DNA from: Chamaecrista fasciculata
Taxonomy: Eukaryota; Streptophyta; Magnoliopsida; Fabales; Fabaceae
Reading direction: 5' to 3'
Assembly (NCBI GenBank): GCA_003254925.1
Contig: QANZ01043388.1
Location: 64,050-128,049 of the forward strand
DNA length: 64,000 nt
The translations under genes were made by a program, and so were the position numbers. The notes beneath the pieces are model-generated. The model was not told where the DNA came from. It saw only the letters and a program-made list of their open reading frames with translations, and ran no database searches. This document shows positions 38,571 through 49,864 of the stretch, in pieces. The stretch's first letter is position 1; the number at the start of each line of letters is the position of its first letter.

Positions 38571-41540
38571 AATAACAAGTGTGAGACAAAATGACGTCAA
38601 TATCAAATTCAAACTAGCTATATTGCTTGATTTTATAATTAAAAATAACAAGTTGTAGTTAATTAGAGTTAAATATTGCTGTCCCCTTCTGCCAGCAATA
38701 ATTTTCATACAAGGTTGTATTCAGTAGGTGTGGTTATATATTTATATACACTACCTTTGTGTTCAAGCCTGAGTCCTCTGATGATAACTGCTGTTTCAAT
38801 TTAATGGATGAGATTCATACACGTCATATTTTTGTAATGCTGCTTAGTTATTTGTTTATTTATTTATCAAATATAATGGGTCCACTTTGAATAAGACAAT
38901 AACCCCAGAAAAGTACATAGTTGGTGTAAGTGCGACCCAACTTGTTTTACTAAAAAAAAATACAATAATATATTAGTAGTGTCTACTGGTGTAGCAATGT
39001 TTATTTTTTTTCTCATTTTACAGAAAAAATACGATGTCGCAACCGTACTATATATTATATTATACGAAGTATCTAGGCACTCAATTTTATAAATATATAT
39101 ATTAGTTAACTTTAAAATTTATATGTGAATAATATTATATGTTATTGGTTATAATACTAAAAGAGTGCATTGTTCTCAAAGAAACCTCTGCATTAAGAAT
39201 TAATACTTTTGGGGAGGGATAAATACTAAAAAAAGAGGGTTTCTTTTACAATATTTTAAGGCATTTAACTAAATTAAAGCTTTTATTAATTGTTTTGGAT
39301 AAGATAAACAAAAAAGGTGATGTAAGTGGTATATCTATCGAAGTTTGTTGATGATTTGACACTATACATGCAAAAGCCTTCGGGAAGGATTATGAGGTAC
39401 TAATTACTAATTAGTGAAGAACATTATATTATACAGTTAATTATTTGTCACTTACATTAATTCGATTTATTGTTTCTTAATTACTTTATTACTGAGCCAT
39501 TTATCTAGCTAGCTAGCAAGCTTTTTCTGAAACATCAAACATGCATGTTTTGGTATATATATTGATCGACAAACCCCAGAAAAACAAGCTGGCTAGATAT
39601 ATATATAAGCGATTATAACTACATAAATATAAGAATTTTCTATAATTTTCCTCGACATCTGTTTCATTATAGTTGTTTGATTTCGATCTTCTTTAATTTA
39701 GTCACAATTACTCGTTCTTTTATTCTAGAAAAAAGTTTAACATTAAAATAGATCAATTATGTCACTAATTATAACACAAAATTAATCATACAAAAAGTCT
39801 TTACCAAATATGTACATTAATAATAATACCTTAGCTTTAATAATAAAAATATACAAGAATCTTCTATACAAGTTTAAGATTTGTCAGAAAATCAAACAAG
39901 TGTAATGAATATAATCATTAAGAGAACTACACCTTAAAAATTAGATGTTGAAATTGGAGAGTCTAAAATCTTATAAGGTATCTTACACTTAACAACTCTC
40001 ACTCGTTACATTGCATTATTCCTCACAAAAGCTTACCTATGTAACACTTCACTCAAGTTTCGAAATGTTGGTGAACTTCTCCGGGGTAACTTTCTTTGGT
40101 TTGGTTGACCTCTTAATAAAAGTATCATTATAACGAGTATAAATTCTTATAAGAATCACACTAAAAAGTTAGCTATTGAAATTGAAGAGTCCAAAATTTT
40201 ATAAGATACCTTACACTAGTAACCTCCCCGAACTCATTAAAACAAGTTAATATTTTTTCTTAAAAAAAAAAAAATAAAAAGCCAGATAAACATCAAAGAA
40301 TGAAGTACAGTGAACATGGTATATGAAGTCTTGTGGTATATATGGGTAGTCATAATGAATGCAAATATATATAGGTAGCTAGGTAGAAAAGCACTAAAAG
40401 TGTAAATAAATAAAATGGATGAAGAAGAATTGTAATTAATTAATTAAAACAGTTAGTAAAATGGGAGATGGTACACGTGGCAAGGGATTAGTGGTGCCAA
40501 ACAGACAAGAGAAGAGAAACCTTGTAGTGTGGAGCTGTCATTTTTGTGAATGTCATCACTACTCTAATCTCTCTCTCTTACTGTGTTTGTCACCTAGTTA
40601 GCCTATCTATATTTCCTTAATTCTCTTCCTAATTAATTGGTTTAAATTTGTTCTTAGTTAAGTGGTGATGGAACTCATGTAGCAAAGATTTTATTTATTT
40701 ATCCTTAATTAAATGTTACAGGTTAAATTATTGAGTTAGTTGTCACACTCATCAAAATATTTGCAAGTCGATATATCGTTAGCGAGAAGATTATTTATTA
40801 TTGTTGATATATAGCCTTGAGAGTAACATATATGACATAACTATTTGAAAAATTTTACTTTTAAAGTTAGTAAAAGTATTGAGAGAGGTGTCTACAATTT
40901 AAATTCCAACAATATCTCAAATATATAGTTGTTTAATTCTAGCTGCTAGTATGACCAGAATTACTCTTGAAATTATTGAGTTGAAAACAAACTAGTTATA
41001 CTAATACATTTAAGTACTAAGTGACAAAATATATAGAGTAAACGACCGCATCTCTTCTGACTTTGAAAAAATTATCTTCAACATTTTAGTGCCTTAATAT
41101 TTTAAAGAGTACATCATTTTAGTTCTGACCCTCAAGAAAACATTACCAAAAAATGTTATCTTCCTCCGTATGATGACTACATTGTCAATTGGAGTGGATA
41201 TATTTATATATATACACACAGACATAACAAATTTGAGAGAAAGGAGCACAAATTTATAAAATACACCTTTGCATCTCAATGGCACACTCAGTTTGATCGT
41301 TTAGTTTAAAAAAAACAAATTAGGATTAGCTAATAAAAAAATGACATGGTACCAAGTTAATATATGTCTTTAATGAGGAATACCTAAACCGACCCCTCTC
41401 TTCTTTCTTAGGGTCAGTACCAGCCTTGTCACTTGGATCGGCCTAAGTCCAAACAAAATTACTTAAATATCCTTCCAATGTCTTATATATACCTCTCTTT
41501 CAAGTATAGTCTATCCCTAATTCTTTTACCTCCTTGATTA
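38571..41540. other. Intergenic region upstream of the NAC gene
   Basis: No coding region is recognised. A direct repeat lies at 39905-40225. Around 40450-40620 the DNA is less AT-rich and holds a G-box core CACGTG at about 40474. This could be distal regulatory DNA of the NAC gene; there is no direct proof. Confidence 0.4.
39905..40225. repeat. Direct repeat, two units about 235 bp apart
   Basis: TGTTGAAATTGGAGAGTCTA with AAATCTTATAAGGTATCTTACACT at about 39945-39990 recurs as ATTGAAATTGAAGAGTCCAA with AAATTTTATAAGATACCTTACACT at about 40175-40217. Between them is CTCACTCGTTACATTGC and TTCTCCGGGGTAACTTTC. It looks like a fragment of a retroelement-like repeat; type not known. Confidence 0.5.
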
Positions 41541-41950
41541 GGGATGGCAACGAATATGATATCCGAAATTTTATTACTATCCGTATTTGTATCTGTTCAT
41601 TTTTTTCAATATTCGTATCCTACCCTATCCGATATCCGGTATCCGATGGGTACCCTAAATATCCGAAAATAATGGATATATGATAGGATATCCTAATTCA
41701 AAAATCGGATATATCCGATATCCGATACCCAATATCCGCTAATTAAAATAAATTAATTAAAAATATAATAAAAATGTATAAAATATAATAAAATATTTAT
41801 ATTATAGGATATCGAATACCGAATACCCTAACTATCCGTTCATTTTGGACGGATACCGGATAGTTGATTTTTTATTTTTCAATACCCGTACCCTATCCGA
41901 TATCCGGTATCCGACGGATATCATAAATACCCACCCAAATTACCATCCCT
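41541..41950. mobile_element. Palindromic MITE (GGGATGGCAA ends), copy 1
   Basis: Begins GGGATGGCAACG and ends TTACCATCCC. The body is made of ATCCGATATCCG / CGGATATCGG words that pair across an AT-rich centre (41740-41800). A related, more decayed copy is at 57597-58041. GGGATGGCAA-ended MITEs are widespread in plants. Confidence 0.7.
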
Positions 41951-42032
41951 ATATCTTAGTGTCGGGGTTTAGAGCAAAGATAAAAATTTCAGACAGTCTT
42001 GATATCCTTGTTATATATATATATATATTTAT

Positions 42033-42035
<3 letters not shown>

Positions 42036-42069
<34 letters not shown>
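42036..42069. repeat. (GA)n microsatellite
   Basis: About 16 GA units upstream of the NAC gene. A complementary (CT)n tract lies at about 42515-42553. Confidence 0.85.
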
Positions 42070-42072
<3 letters not shown>

Positions 42073-42507
42073 AATATGTAGAGTGTAAATAATGTTTGAT
42101 TAAAGTTGAAAGGGGGTTGAAAAGTGGAGGTAAAGGCAATAAGAAAGAGAGAGAGAGAGATAGGGGGTGGCGTGAAATCTGGGTGTCACGCCGTCCAAAC
42201 ATAAACTCACCCTTTGATCTTATAATCTCTGATTTCTCTATCTGCCTGCCACCCCACGCGCAATCAATACACTTCCCTTCTTCTCCTTCTATTCTATTTT
42301 TAACTCATATATATATACATACTTCCCTCTTTATCTCTTAACAACAAACATTAACATATACAACACACATTATATATAATATTCTCTCATCTCATATATC
42401 ATCATCTAGATACATCCTTTTACACACACACATATATATATATACACCCTCTCACATTTCTCTCTCTCAAACTACGGCCCTATACCATTCTCCTTCTTCC
42501 TTCCTAC

Positions 42508-42554
<47 letters not shown>

Positions 42555-42607
42555 ACCATATATTTCCTTTGTTAAGCTCAACGAGCTAGAAGAAGAAGAA
42601 GAAGAAG
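42070..42607 (+). promoter_or_regulatory. NAC gene promoter and 5' leader
   Basis: Contains a small inverted repeat, GGCGTGA...TGTCACGCC, at about 42169-42192. It also has a TATATATATATAC tract at about 42432-42446, followed by the long CT-rich leader typical of plant 5' UTRs ((CT)n at 42515-42553) and an (AGA)n run before the ATG at 42608. Assignment is by position and composition. Confidence 0.4.
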
Positions 42608-43373
42608 ATGACGTCACCCCAGTTTTCTGTGAGTATATATTCATATACATATATATATATAATTATAACAGTAGTGCTTAGTTGATTTCTTTTGATATGA
42701 TATTGAAAACCATATCCTATATATATTTTTTCGTAGCTAGGTTTATTGATTTTATATCCATAGAACTCAAAAGACTTTTATGATCAATGTGTTATTATAT
42801 ATTTACTTATATTCATTGGCTCTATATATATATATAGATCAGATTTCCAATCTTGTTAATTAACCTTTTTATTTTTCTGAGGTCGATCTTTCTGTATAAT
42901 TAGTTTAGGGCACCAATATTGAATAAATATAATATAAATATATATACAAGCCTCATCACATAAAGATTTCTGTTAGTCTTTTTTGTCAACTGATAATGGA
43001 TGATCAAATGATTCAAATCCATATGTATATCTAAATGGAAGAAACGGTGGTGTGATATTGATTTGAGAAACTCCAAGTGCCATTAATTAACTAAGTGCGT
43101 CTGTGTCCCCCACCATTATATTACTGTGTGTGATCTATTTGATATCTAAATATATAGATGATTTTTTCCAAATATATATAATATATTATTTTCTAGTTCT
43201 AATTTTGATTAATATCATGAAGTGATGGATCGATGCAGTTAATGATTGTGTCGTCCATTAATAAATTGTGTAATTAAGATTGAAATTTGATCAGGATATA
43301 TATAGCTAGCTAGCTAACTAGCTAGCAATATATATATAGCATGCTTCATTTTCCAATTTATTTTATTCCATAC

Positions 43374-43412
<39 letters not shown>

Positions 43413-44207
43413 ATATGAGAAAAGAAAGGTCATTCTCCACCACACACACATGATAAACCTAGCAAGCATGAGTTCAGACTTTGAGAGTGCACTACACTCA
43501 AAGAAATAGTGACACACACACACACATATGCAATAATATTTATGTTGTGCTACCAAAGTCAAGCTTTTCGGCTAGAAGTCTCATTAACTCATCATGCAGA
43601 TGCAACTAATTAAGCCCAAAAAAGGCTAATTATTCTGAGATATTTTGGTAATAAGGCTAATTTATATATAAATTTGTATAAATATATTGGTGGGTTCCAC
43701 ACATGGTCTACCATTATTTGTTTGTTTGTGAATGCACATGTGTGCGTTGGGTCCATTAACATTAACCATAATCATTATCATTACCACCATCATTTTACTC
43801 CTATAAATCTATTCTATATCAATTTCAGCCCTAGCTAGAGCCTAGGTAGCTAGCTAGACTAACATTAGAGTATGTAGCTTTATAATTAATTAAGGTTTAA
43901 TTTCAACGACAATGAATCAATGACAATCAATGAGATTAAAAAGCAAATTAATTAAGCCATAAATTGAATATGCATGTAATAATTGGTTGTTAAATATATT
44001 TAATTGAATATAATTTTACAGGAGAGATCATCATCGATGGTGGAGATGGAGTCATGTGTGCCACCAGGATTCAGATTTCATCCCACAGAAGAAGAATTGG
44101 TGGGATATTATCTCAAGAGGAAGATCAACTCACTCAAGATCAACCTTGATGTTATTGTTGAGCTTGATCTCTACAAAATGGAACCATGGGACATACAAGG
44201 TATTATA

Positions 44208-44254
<47 letters not shown>

Positions 44255-47200
44255 CTAATTACTATATTATATATACGTATATACATGCCAGCTGGGTCGG
44301 GTTGGGTTAGTGGAAAAAAACTAATCTCTCACTAAGTAGTGAACTTAGATTTGAATCTCCGTTAATAAATGTGTTTGTATTTAGTGTTCGACAATATCTC
44401 GAATAAAATTAATCTCTATTAAAAGATACTTGTGGAAACAAAAAAAAAAAGACTAAAATACAAAAAATTCTTCTAAACTTTGGTCAATGTGCATAAAACC
44501 CCTGAACAATATTGACAAGTGATGAAAAACTCCTAATCTTTCCACTTTGTGTAACTCATTTTGTCAATATCTTCATTGAAAAAAAATCAACTTCTTTTTT
44601 TAGTTTTTTTACTACTTTTAGTTATTGTTATAATTTTACCAAAAAAGTTATTGTTATAATTAATTTTCAGTGTGGGTTCGTGTAAGATACAACAATGATC
44701 TTAAAACTACAAACAAACTTGATTTTTTTAATGAAAAACTTCATAAAAGGAGTTAAATGCACAAAATAAAATTTTGGAGAATTTTTTGCACAATAACTAC
44801 AATTCAAGAGAAATTTACATTTTAGCCAAAAAAAAAAAACATGTATACATGCATGCATAAATGAATGAATATGTATACAATATATATAATGTGATTATAT
44901 GTAAAATACAGATAAATGCAAGCTAGGATATGAGGAGCAGAAGGAGTGGTATTTCTTCAGTCACAAAGACAAGAAGTATCCAACAGGAACAAGAACAAAT
45001 AGGGCAACAGCTGCAGGATTCTGGAAAGCAACAGGAAGAGACAAAGCTGTGATGTCAAATGAAAGAATCATAGGAATGAGGAAAACTCTTGTGTTCTACC
45101 AAGGTCGTGCCCCTAATGGCAGGAAATCTGACTGGATTATGCATGAGTATCGCCTCCAAACTTCACACAATGCTCCTCCTCAGGTAATTAATTCACTCAA
45201 CATATATGTAATATGTCGTATATTTACCGAGTCAGTCAACTAATCAGTTTTTGAATAATCGAAATACATAATTTGATCCTTGAATTTATACTTTTTAGTC
45301 AATGAACTTGATTTATGGATCAAATCGTTGACAATTACAATAATTCAAGGACTGAGTAGTATATTTTAATTATTCAAGGACTAATTAGTTGACTCGATGT
45401 AAATTTAGGGACTAAATAGTAGTTTTTCTCTCTATATATGTATAGATAATGGGGTTTAGTCACAAATATCAGTAAGTTTTCTTGGTAATTAACAGTCATG
45501 TTATTATTATGAGACAAACTGAATGATGATCCTAGCTTAAAAAATAAAACTAATTAAGACTCTATACTCTCCCTTTTAAATATATATATATATATATATA
45601 TTTTGTAATTATTTAACAAAGTTTGCATGTCCTTAATTATATCTATTCGACAAGGCTAAAAAGTCTATTGATATTCTTTATCAGTTTCAAACCTATAATG
45701 ATGATGATGGCATGCCCATTAAATTTGGTTCAAAAGGTTTTGAGTTTTTGCTTTCTAGAAAGTCCAATAATCAAAATTACATGCATGCTTCTGCTTTGAT
45801 CCCGTCATAAGACCCTATAATGTTGAATATACATTAGCCTCTACAAGCAATTCTAGGAGAAGAGAAAAAATGTATATTGAAGTATGAACTGATGGCTGTA
45901 GCTAATGCAACATTAATTAGTGGACTATATATATATATTGCGTGCTAAGGATTACCTTTTTATTTCTAATAAAGCAAAATTAGAACATATAGCTTTTGTA
46001 CTTAATTAAAAATACTTTCTTATATATATATATATATGTATATTCAATTCCATTCTAGCTACTTGTTACTTTCTTTGTTATCTATATATATATACAAATA
46101 CTTGTATTTCAAGCATGCAACATGTCTCCACTATCTTAAAAGTTACTTTTGCCTTTTAAGAAAGCCCAACCGAAGAGGCAATCACAAATCACATGTCACA
46201 ACTAAGCTTAGGAAATGTTGTTTGTATAGAAGAGGTAATATATATATACATATGATAATGTGGAATAAAAAACAAAAAAGATAGACATATAATACTTTTA
46301 AAAAAAAAAAAATTCCCTTGAGTATAGTGATCAATCTTATTCAAATAATATAACTCATCAACTTTGTAGGGCCTACACCTTCTTTTTCTTTTTCTCTTTT
46401 TGTATTCACATATACATATTAAATTAAAATAATTAACTCTTACTGTTTAGGTGAAGTGCTGAGAGAGAAAAAAAAAAACATCTAGAAAGAGAAAGTGTCA
46501 GTGAAACTCACACATCTAACACTTTTTCTCTCTAGATATTCTTTTTTCTCTCAGCAGTATGTAGTTCATCTATAATACACTATAGGGGATCCAAATTCGA
46601 TTATTTAGATGGCTTACTTAATTAATTACTATATTTAATGCAGGAAGAAGGATGGGTAGTGTGTAGAGCATTCAGAAAGCCAAGCCCTAGCCATGTAAGG
46701 CAACTAGGGTTTGAAGCAGAGTGCTATTTGAGAGAGCAAATTAGGTTTTCAAGGCCTAATAATTTCTCATCACCATCATCATCATCATTTGGAGATCATC
46801 ATCATCATAATATTCTGAATCATCATCATCATCATCATTTGCTTCCCAATAATAACAACAACAACTATCAGCCCTTACTAATTAGCTCATCAGATCATCA
46901 TCCTCAGCATCAACTTGTTGAAGTTCTTCCAAACCTAGATAGCCCTACTTCTTTGGGAGGAAGAATGAGATCATCATCAGAAATATTAGCAGATGGCCAA
47001 AACATGAATGATCTCATCATCATGAATAATAATGTGAATGGCTTCTCATCATCCAATAATAATAACAACAATGAAGATTATTACAGTGATGATCATGTGG
47101 AAAGCTTGGACAACTTCTTTGCTTCAAATCTCACTCCATCAGATCATACTACTGCTTCTGCTGTTGCTGCTTCTGCTTTCTTTGCTAATTCTTCTAATAA

Positions 47201-47303
47201 CATGCCTATGAACATGATGATGATGATGCCTCATTTTCATCATCATCATGATGAACTAGTACAAGTACAACCTCAAAATCAAGCTAATAGTCATGTCCTA
47301 TGA
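42608..47303 (+). CDS. VND7: NAC-domain transcription factor, VND7 type
   Basis: Four exons: 42608-42628, 44022-44199, 44912-45183, 46644-47303; 1131 nt, 376 aa. NAC subdomains in order: [22 protein letters not shown] (about 20-41), [88 protein letters not shown] and [15 protein letters not shown] (158-172). The KINS..LDVIVE and MEPWDIQ wording matches VND7 better than VND1-6, NST or SMB. The activation region has LPNLDSP (252-258), as in VND proteins, and long His and Asn runs. VND7 switches on xylem-vessel secondary-wall formation in the nucleus. The seven-codon first exon (MTSPQFS) is phase-compatible but unusual; translation could instead start at Met13 (44037). Intron 2 and intron 3 hold mobile elements. 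Confidence 0.93.
44208..44254. repeat. (ATT)n microsatellite in NAC intron 2
   Basis: About 15 TAT/ATT units start a few bases after the exon 2 donor. Confidence 0.9.
44285..44450 (+). mobile_element. Probable SINE in NAC intron 2
   Basis: A GGTTGGGTTAGTGG stretch (A-box-like) is followed by a B-box-like TAGATTTGAATCTC at about 44348-44361, and the copy ends in an A-run (44439-44450). Weak A box, so moderate support. Confidence 0.45.
44451..44827. repeat. Fold-back element in NAC intron 2
   Basis: GACTAAAATACAAAAAATTC at the left pairs with AAATTTACATTTTAGCC at the right, with ATGTGCATAAAACCCC and its partner inside. It resembles the CDPK intron 1 element and carries a micro-insertion at 44620-44661. 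Confidence 0.6.
44620..44661. mobile_element. Micro-insertion (TTACC + A-run) flanked by 16-bp target duplication
   Basis: AGTTATTGTTATAATT at 44620-44635 is repeated exactly at 44646-44661, separated by TTACC and five A. Same layout as 12629-12679. Confidence 0.55.
45236..45427. repeat. Decayed fold-back element in NAC intron 3
   Basis: AATAATCGAAATACATAATT on the left answers AGTATATTTTAATTATTCAA on the right, and CAAGGACT/AGTCAA words pair. Probably a relative of the 11216-11447 family. Confidence 0.4.
46454..46597. mobile_element. Fold-back MITE, copy 2 (GGATCCAAAT end), in NAC intron 3
   Basis: Its right end TATAGGGGATCCAAATT and body (GAGAGAAA.. / GAAAGTGTCAGTGA / ..TCTCTCAGCAGTA) match the element at 2398-2555 in the opposite orientation. 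The left terminus is missing or badly eroded; the match starts in GTGCTGAGAGAGAAA. Confidence 0.7.
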
Positions 47304-48589
47304 TAATATGCTTTGATTTCCTAAGCATTCATATTTCATAGGAATACAAGTACTTCAATGAATAAAATTAATATATAGTTGTCTAATTGAGGTGACATAT
47401 ATATATATATATATTAATTCATTATAATTGATATATTGATCGTATGTAGTGGCCCATTTATGTGTGTTTCCGGACACTTTCCATATACACTAATTTAGAG
47501 ATGTTGTTGGAGAGAGAATGGAAGCCTAATTAGAAGATGGGTTAATTAATTAATTAATGAGAAGTTAAAGTTAATCAGAGTTTTTTTTTTTTTTTTTTTT
47601 TTTTTNNNTTTTTTTTTTTTTTTCATTTGTGACATGCATATAAAAGATGACGACTGAAAGTGAAAATTGATTCCATCAGTCTCTATCTTGGATTGTGTAA
47701 GAGTTCAAGTAGAAAGTTTTTCTTTTGACTTTTTTTTTTTTATATTGTATCTTGTTTGCTTGTGTTAGTCATAAGTGTAAATCCCCTTTATTAATTGCAT
47801 GCATACAATTAATGAATGGTTTTGTTTTGCTTCAAGCTAATAAGTATATATTCTTCTATATATATTCTCTTATTTGTTTTATGTAAAGAGTTCACTGTCA
47901 AAACTCAAGAAATCAGCTATACTCAAGACAATATATATTATTTGAATATTAGAACAGTATAAAAAAATATATTTATTCAAATGTGACACGTGCTTCACTT
48001 TGAACTAAATCCACCACATTTTAGTTAAATGTATGAGAAAGTATTGACCCAGAAACTGATGACAGAATTCATATTGTTGTCACTCCCTACTTTATAAAGA
48101 ATAAAAGGTCAAAATTGCTTTGCAAATTCAAATGCATGCATGGGTTTTAAAAGCCATGTGTTCATTGCAATAATGACGCATTTTTTTTTCAAAAAAATTT
48201 CTGTAATTCACTCAGAGACATAGCCATGCAATAAGAACAAGTTAATGAGTTTTTGCAACTCATAAATCGAGCATGAACTTCTGGAGACACAACAAGTACA
48301 GATACAGAATAAAGCGAAGAGGTAACACACCTTTAAATGTAAAAAGCATAAAAAAGATAAAAGATTTATACATTTCTATTACAACAGACTCAATTACAAT
48401 TTTTTTTTTAAAAAAAAATGAGAGAGGCTATAAGAGGCAGCACACAATTTTAATCTTCTCTGGAAATTGTCAATATCCATCTCTGTTCTTCAAAATTCCA
48501 ATCTTTATAGTTGGCTATGTAATCTACTAGGTAGATACAATTATGCTCTTGATAGGTTGCATGAATCTAGCTATTTTTTTTAGGTGAAA
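47304..48589. other. NAC 3' region with unresolved poly-T
   Basis: 3' UTR, then a T-run of about 45 bases with NNN at 47606-47608. The remainder is AT-rich with no gene seen. Confidence 0.45.
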
Positions 48590-48960
48590 GTGCAATTTGG
48601 TCATTTATCTTTAAGGTAGGTTGCAATCCATCCTTTTATTTCTTTTTGTTGTAAGTCATTCAAAGCTTTTCAAAAATTTTAGTTATTGGCTTCAACAATT
48701 ATATCTCTCTCGTTTGAATTTTGAATACCATAAATCCTAAGCTATATGTTGCTTTTAATGAATTCTTTATTTAGTTGGAGTCATCAGCAAATAAGATCAA
48801 ATTAGACTCTGAAACTGAGCCGCTCGTTTCATAATTAAACAAAGTTAATCATATCACTCTCGTTTCATGTCCGATTGTAAAATATTCAAAGCTATATAAA
48901 CCTCTTGACGAGATTTTTTGTCAACTTGGAATTAACGAATAAGATTTATATCTTTTTAAT
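48590..48960. repeat. Half copy of the CAAATTGGTCC fold-back family
   Basis: GCAATTTGGTCATTTATC, TTGGAGTCATCAGCAAATAA and CCGCTCGTTTCATAATTAAA match the interior and one arm of 35238-36132 and 18219-18738. No opposing arm is present. Confidence 0.5.
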
Positions 48961-49394
48961 TTCTAATCTTAAGATTAGAGGATCCAGTTCCCTTTTTTTA
49001 TATGTTTATTTTTTCATGATTGATCATATATTTTTAATAATAAATTTAATATAAAATGTATATGAATAAATATATAAATCTTATTCATTCATTAACTTAA
49101 ATTTTCTTATTTGGCCAAGGGTTGTCCACCATACTAAGTTACCAACATTAACTAAAAGTATAATTGCTATCCCAACGGAATGTTTTTTAAGAAAGAAAAA
49201 AAAAATGAACAAAAGATCTTGCTTGCTTATTATCAGATTTCCTAATACGAATAAAACAATAAAAGATTTTTAAAATAATAATCACGTTAGGTTCTCCAAA
49301 ACTATAAAAGAAACCCAAAAAAAGTAGTATACTTTTATTAAAAAAAAACTAAATAACCAACATATAAAAACTACATGTAAATTGTTCCTTATCA

Positions 49395-49675
49395 CATTTG
49401 TATATAACAAGCTCAAACACCTGACAATGACACTCATTTAAGTAAAATTCCTTGCCATTAGAACCACTCCTTTCAGATAAATTACCCGAGTGTCTTCTCC
49501 CAATTCATTTTAACAGTCTAAATAAAAGTTAATTTGATTGAGTTAAATAAGACCACAAGAACCATAAATCTCTTCGACTAAGTATTTCACGCAACTACAT
49601 TCTTAATTTTTCGAACCCGAGACCCTTGTGGTCTTACCCGACTAGAATGACAGCCAGACTTTGTATTTGCCAATA
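49395..49675 (-). mobile_element. Possible tRNA-related SINE pieces
   Basis: On the minus strand the stretch contains a GGTCTCGGGTTCGAAAAATT B-box-like sequence (about 49608-49628). Farther along are TTCTAATGGCAAGGAATTTT and AGGTGTTTGAGCTTG, a second A-box/B-box-like pair. Ends are not defined. Confidence 0.35.
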
Positions 49676-49864
49676 TATATCAGAAAACTCAAAAACGTAT
49701 TAGCACAGATTTTTCAGGCATTGTTGTACAAGCTGAAGCATCAGTCTCACCTTCACATTAAAGAGTGAAGCTACTGTCATGTGAACCATAGGCTAGCAAA
49801 GAAAATCACTTTCTTTAAGGCTCCATAGTGTGAGAAGCTCATCCAACATGAAAATCTCATGAAA

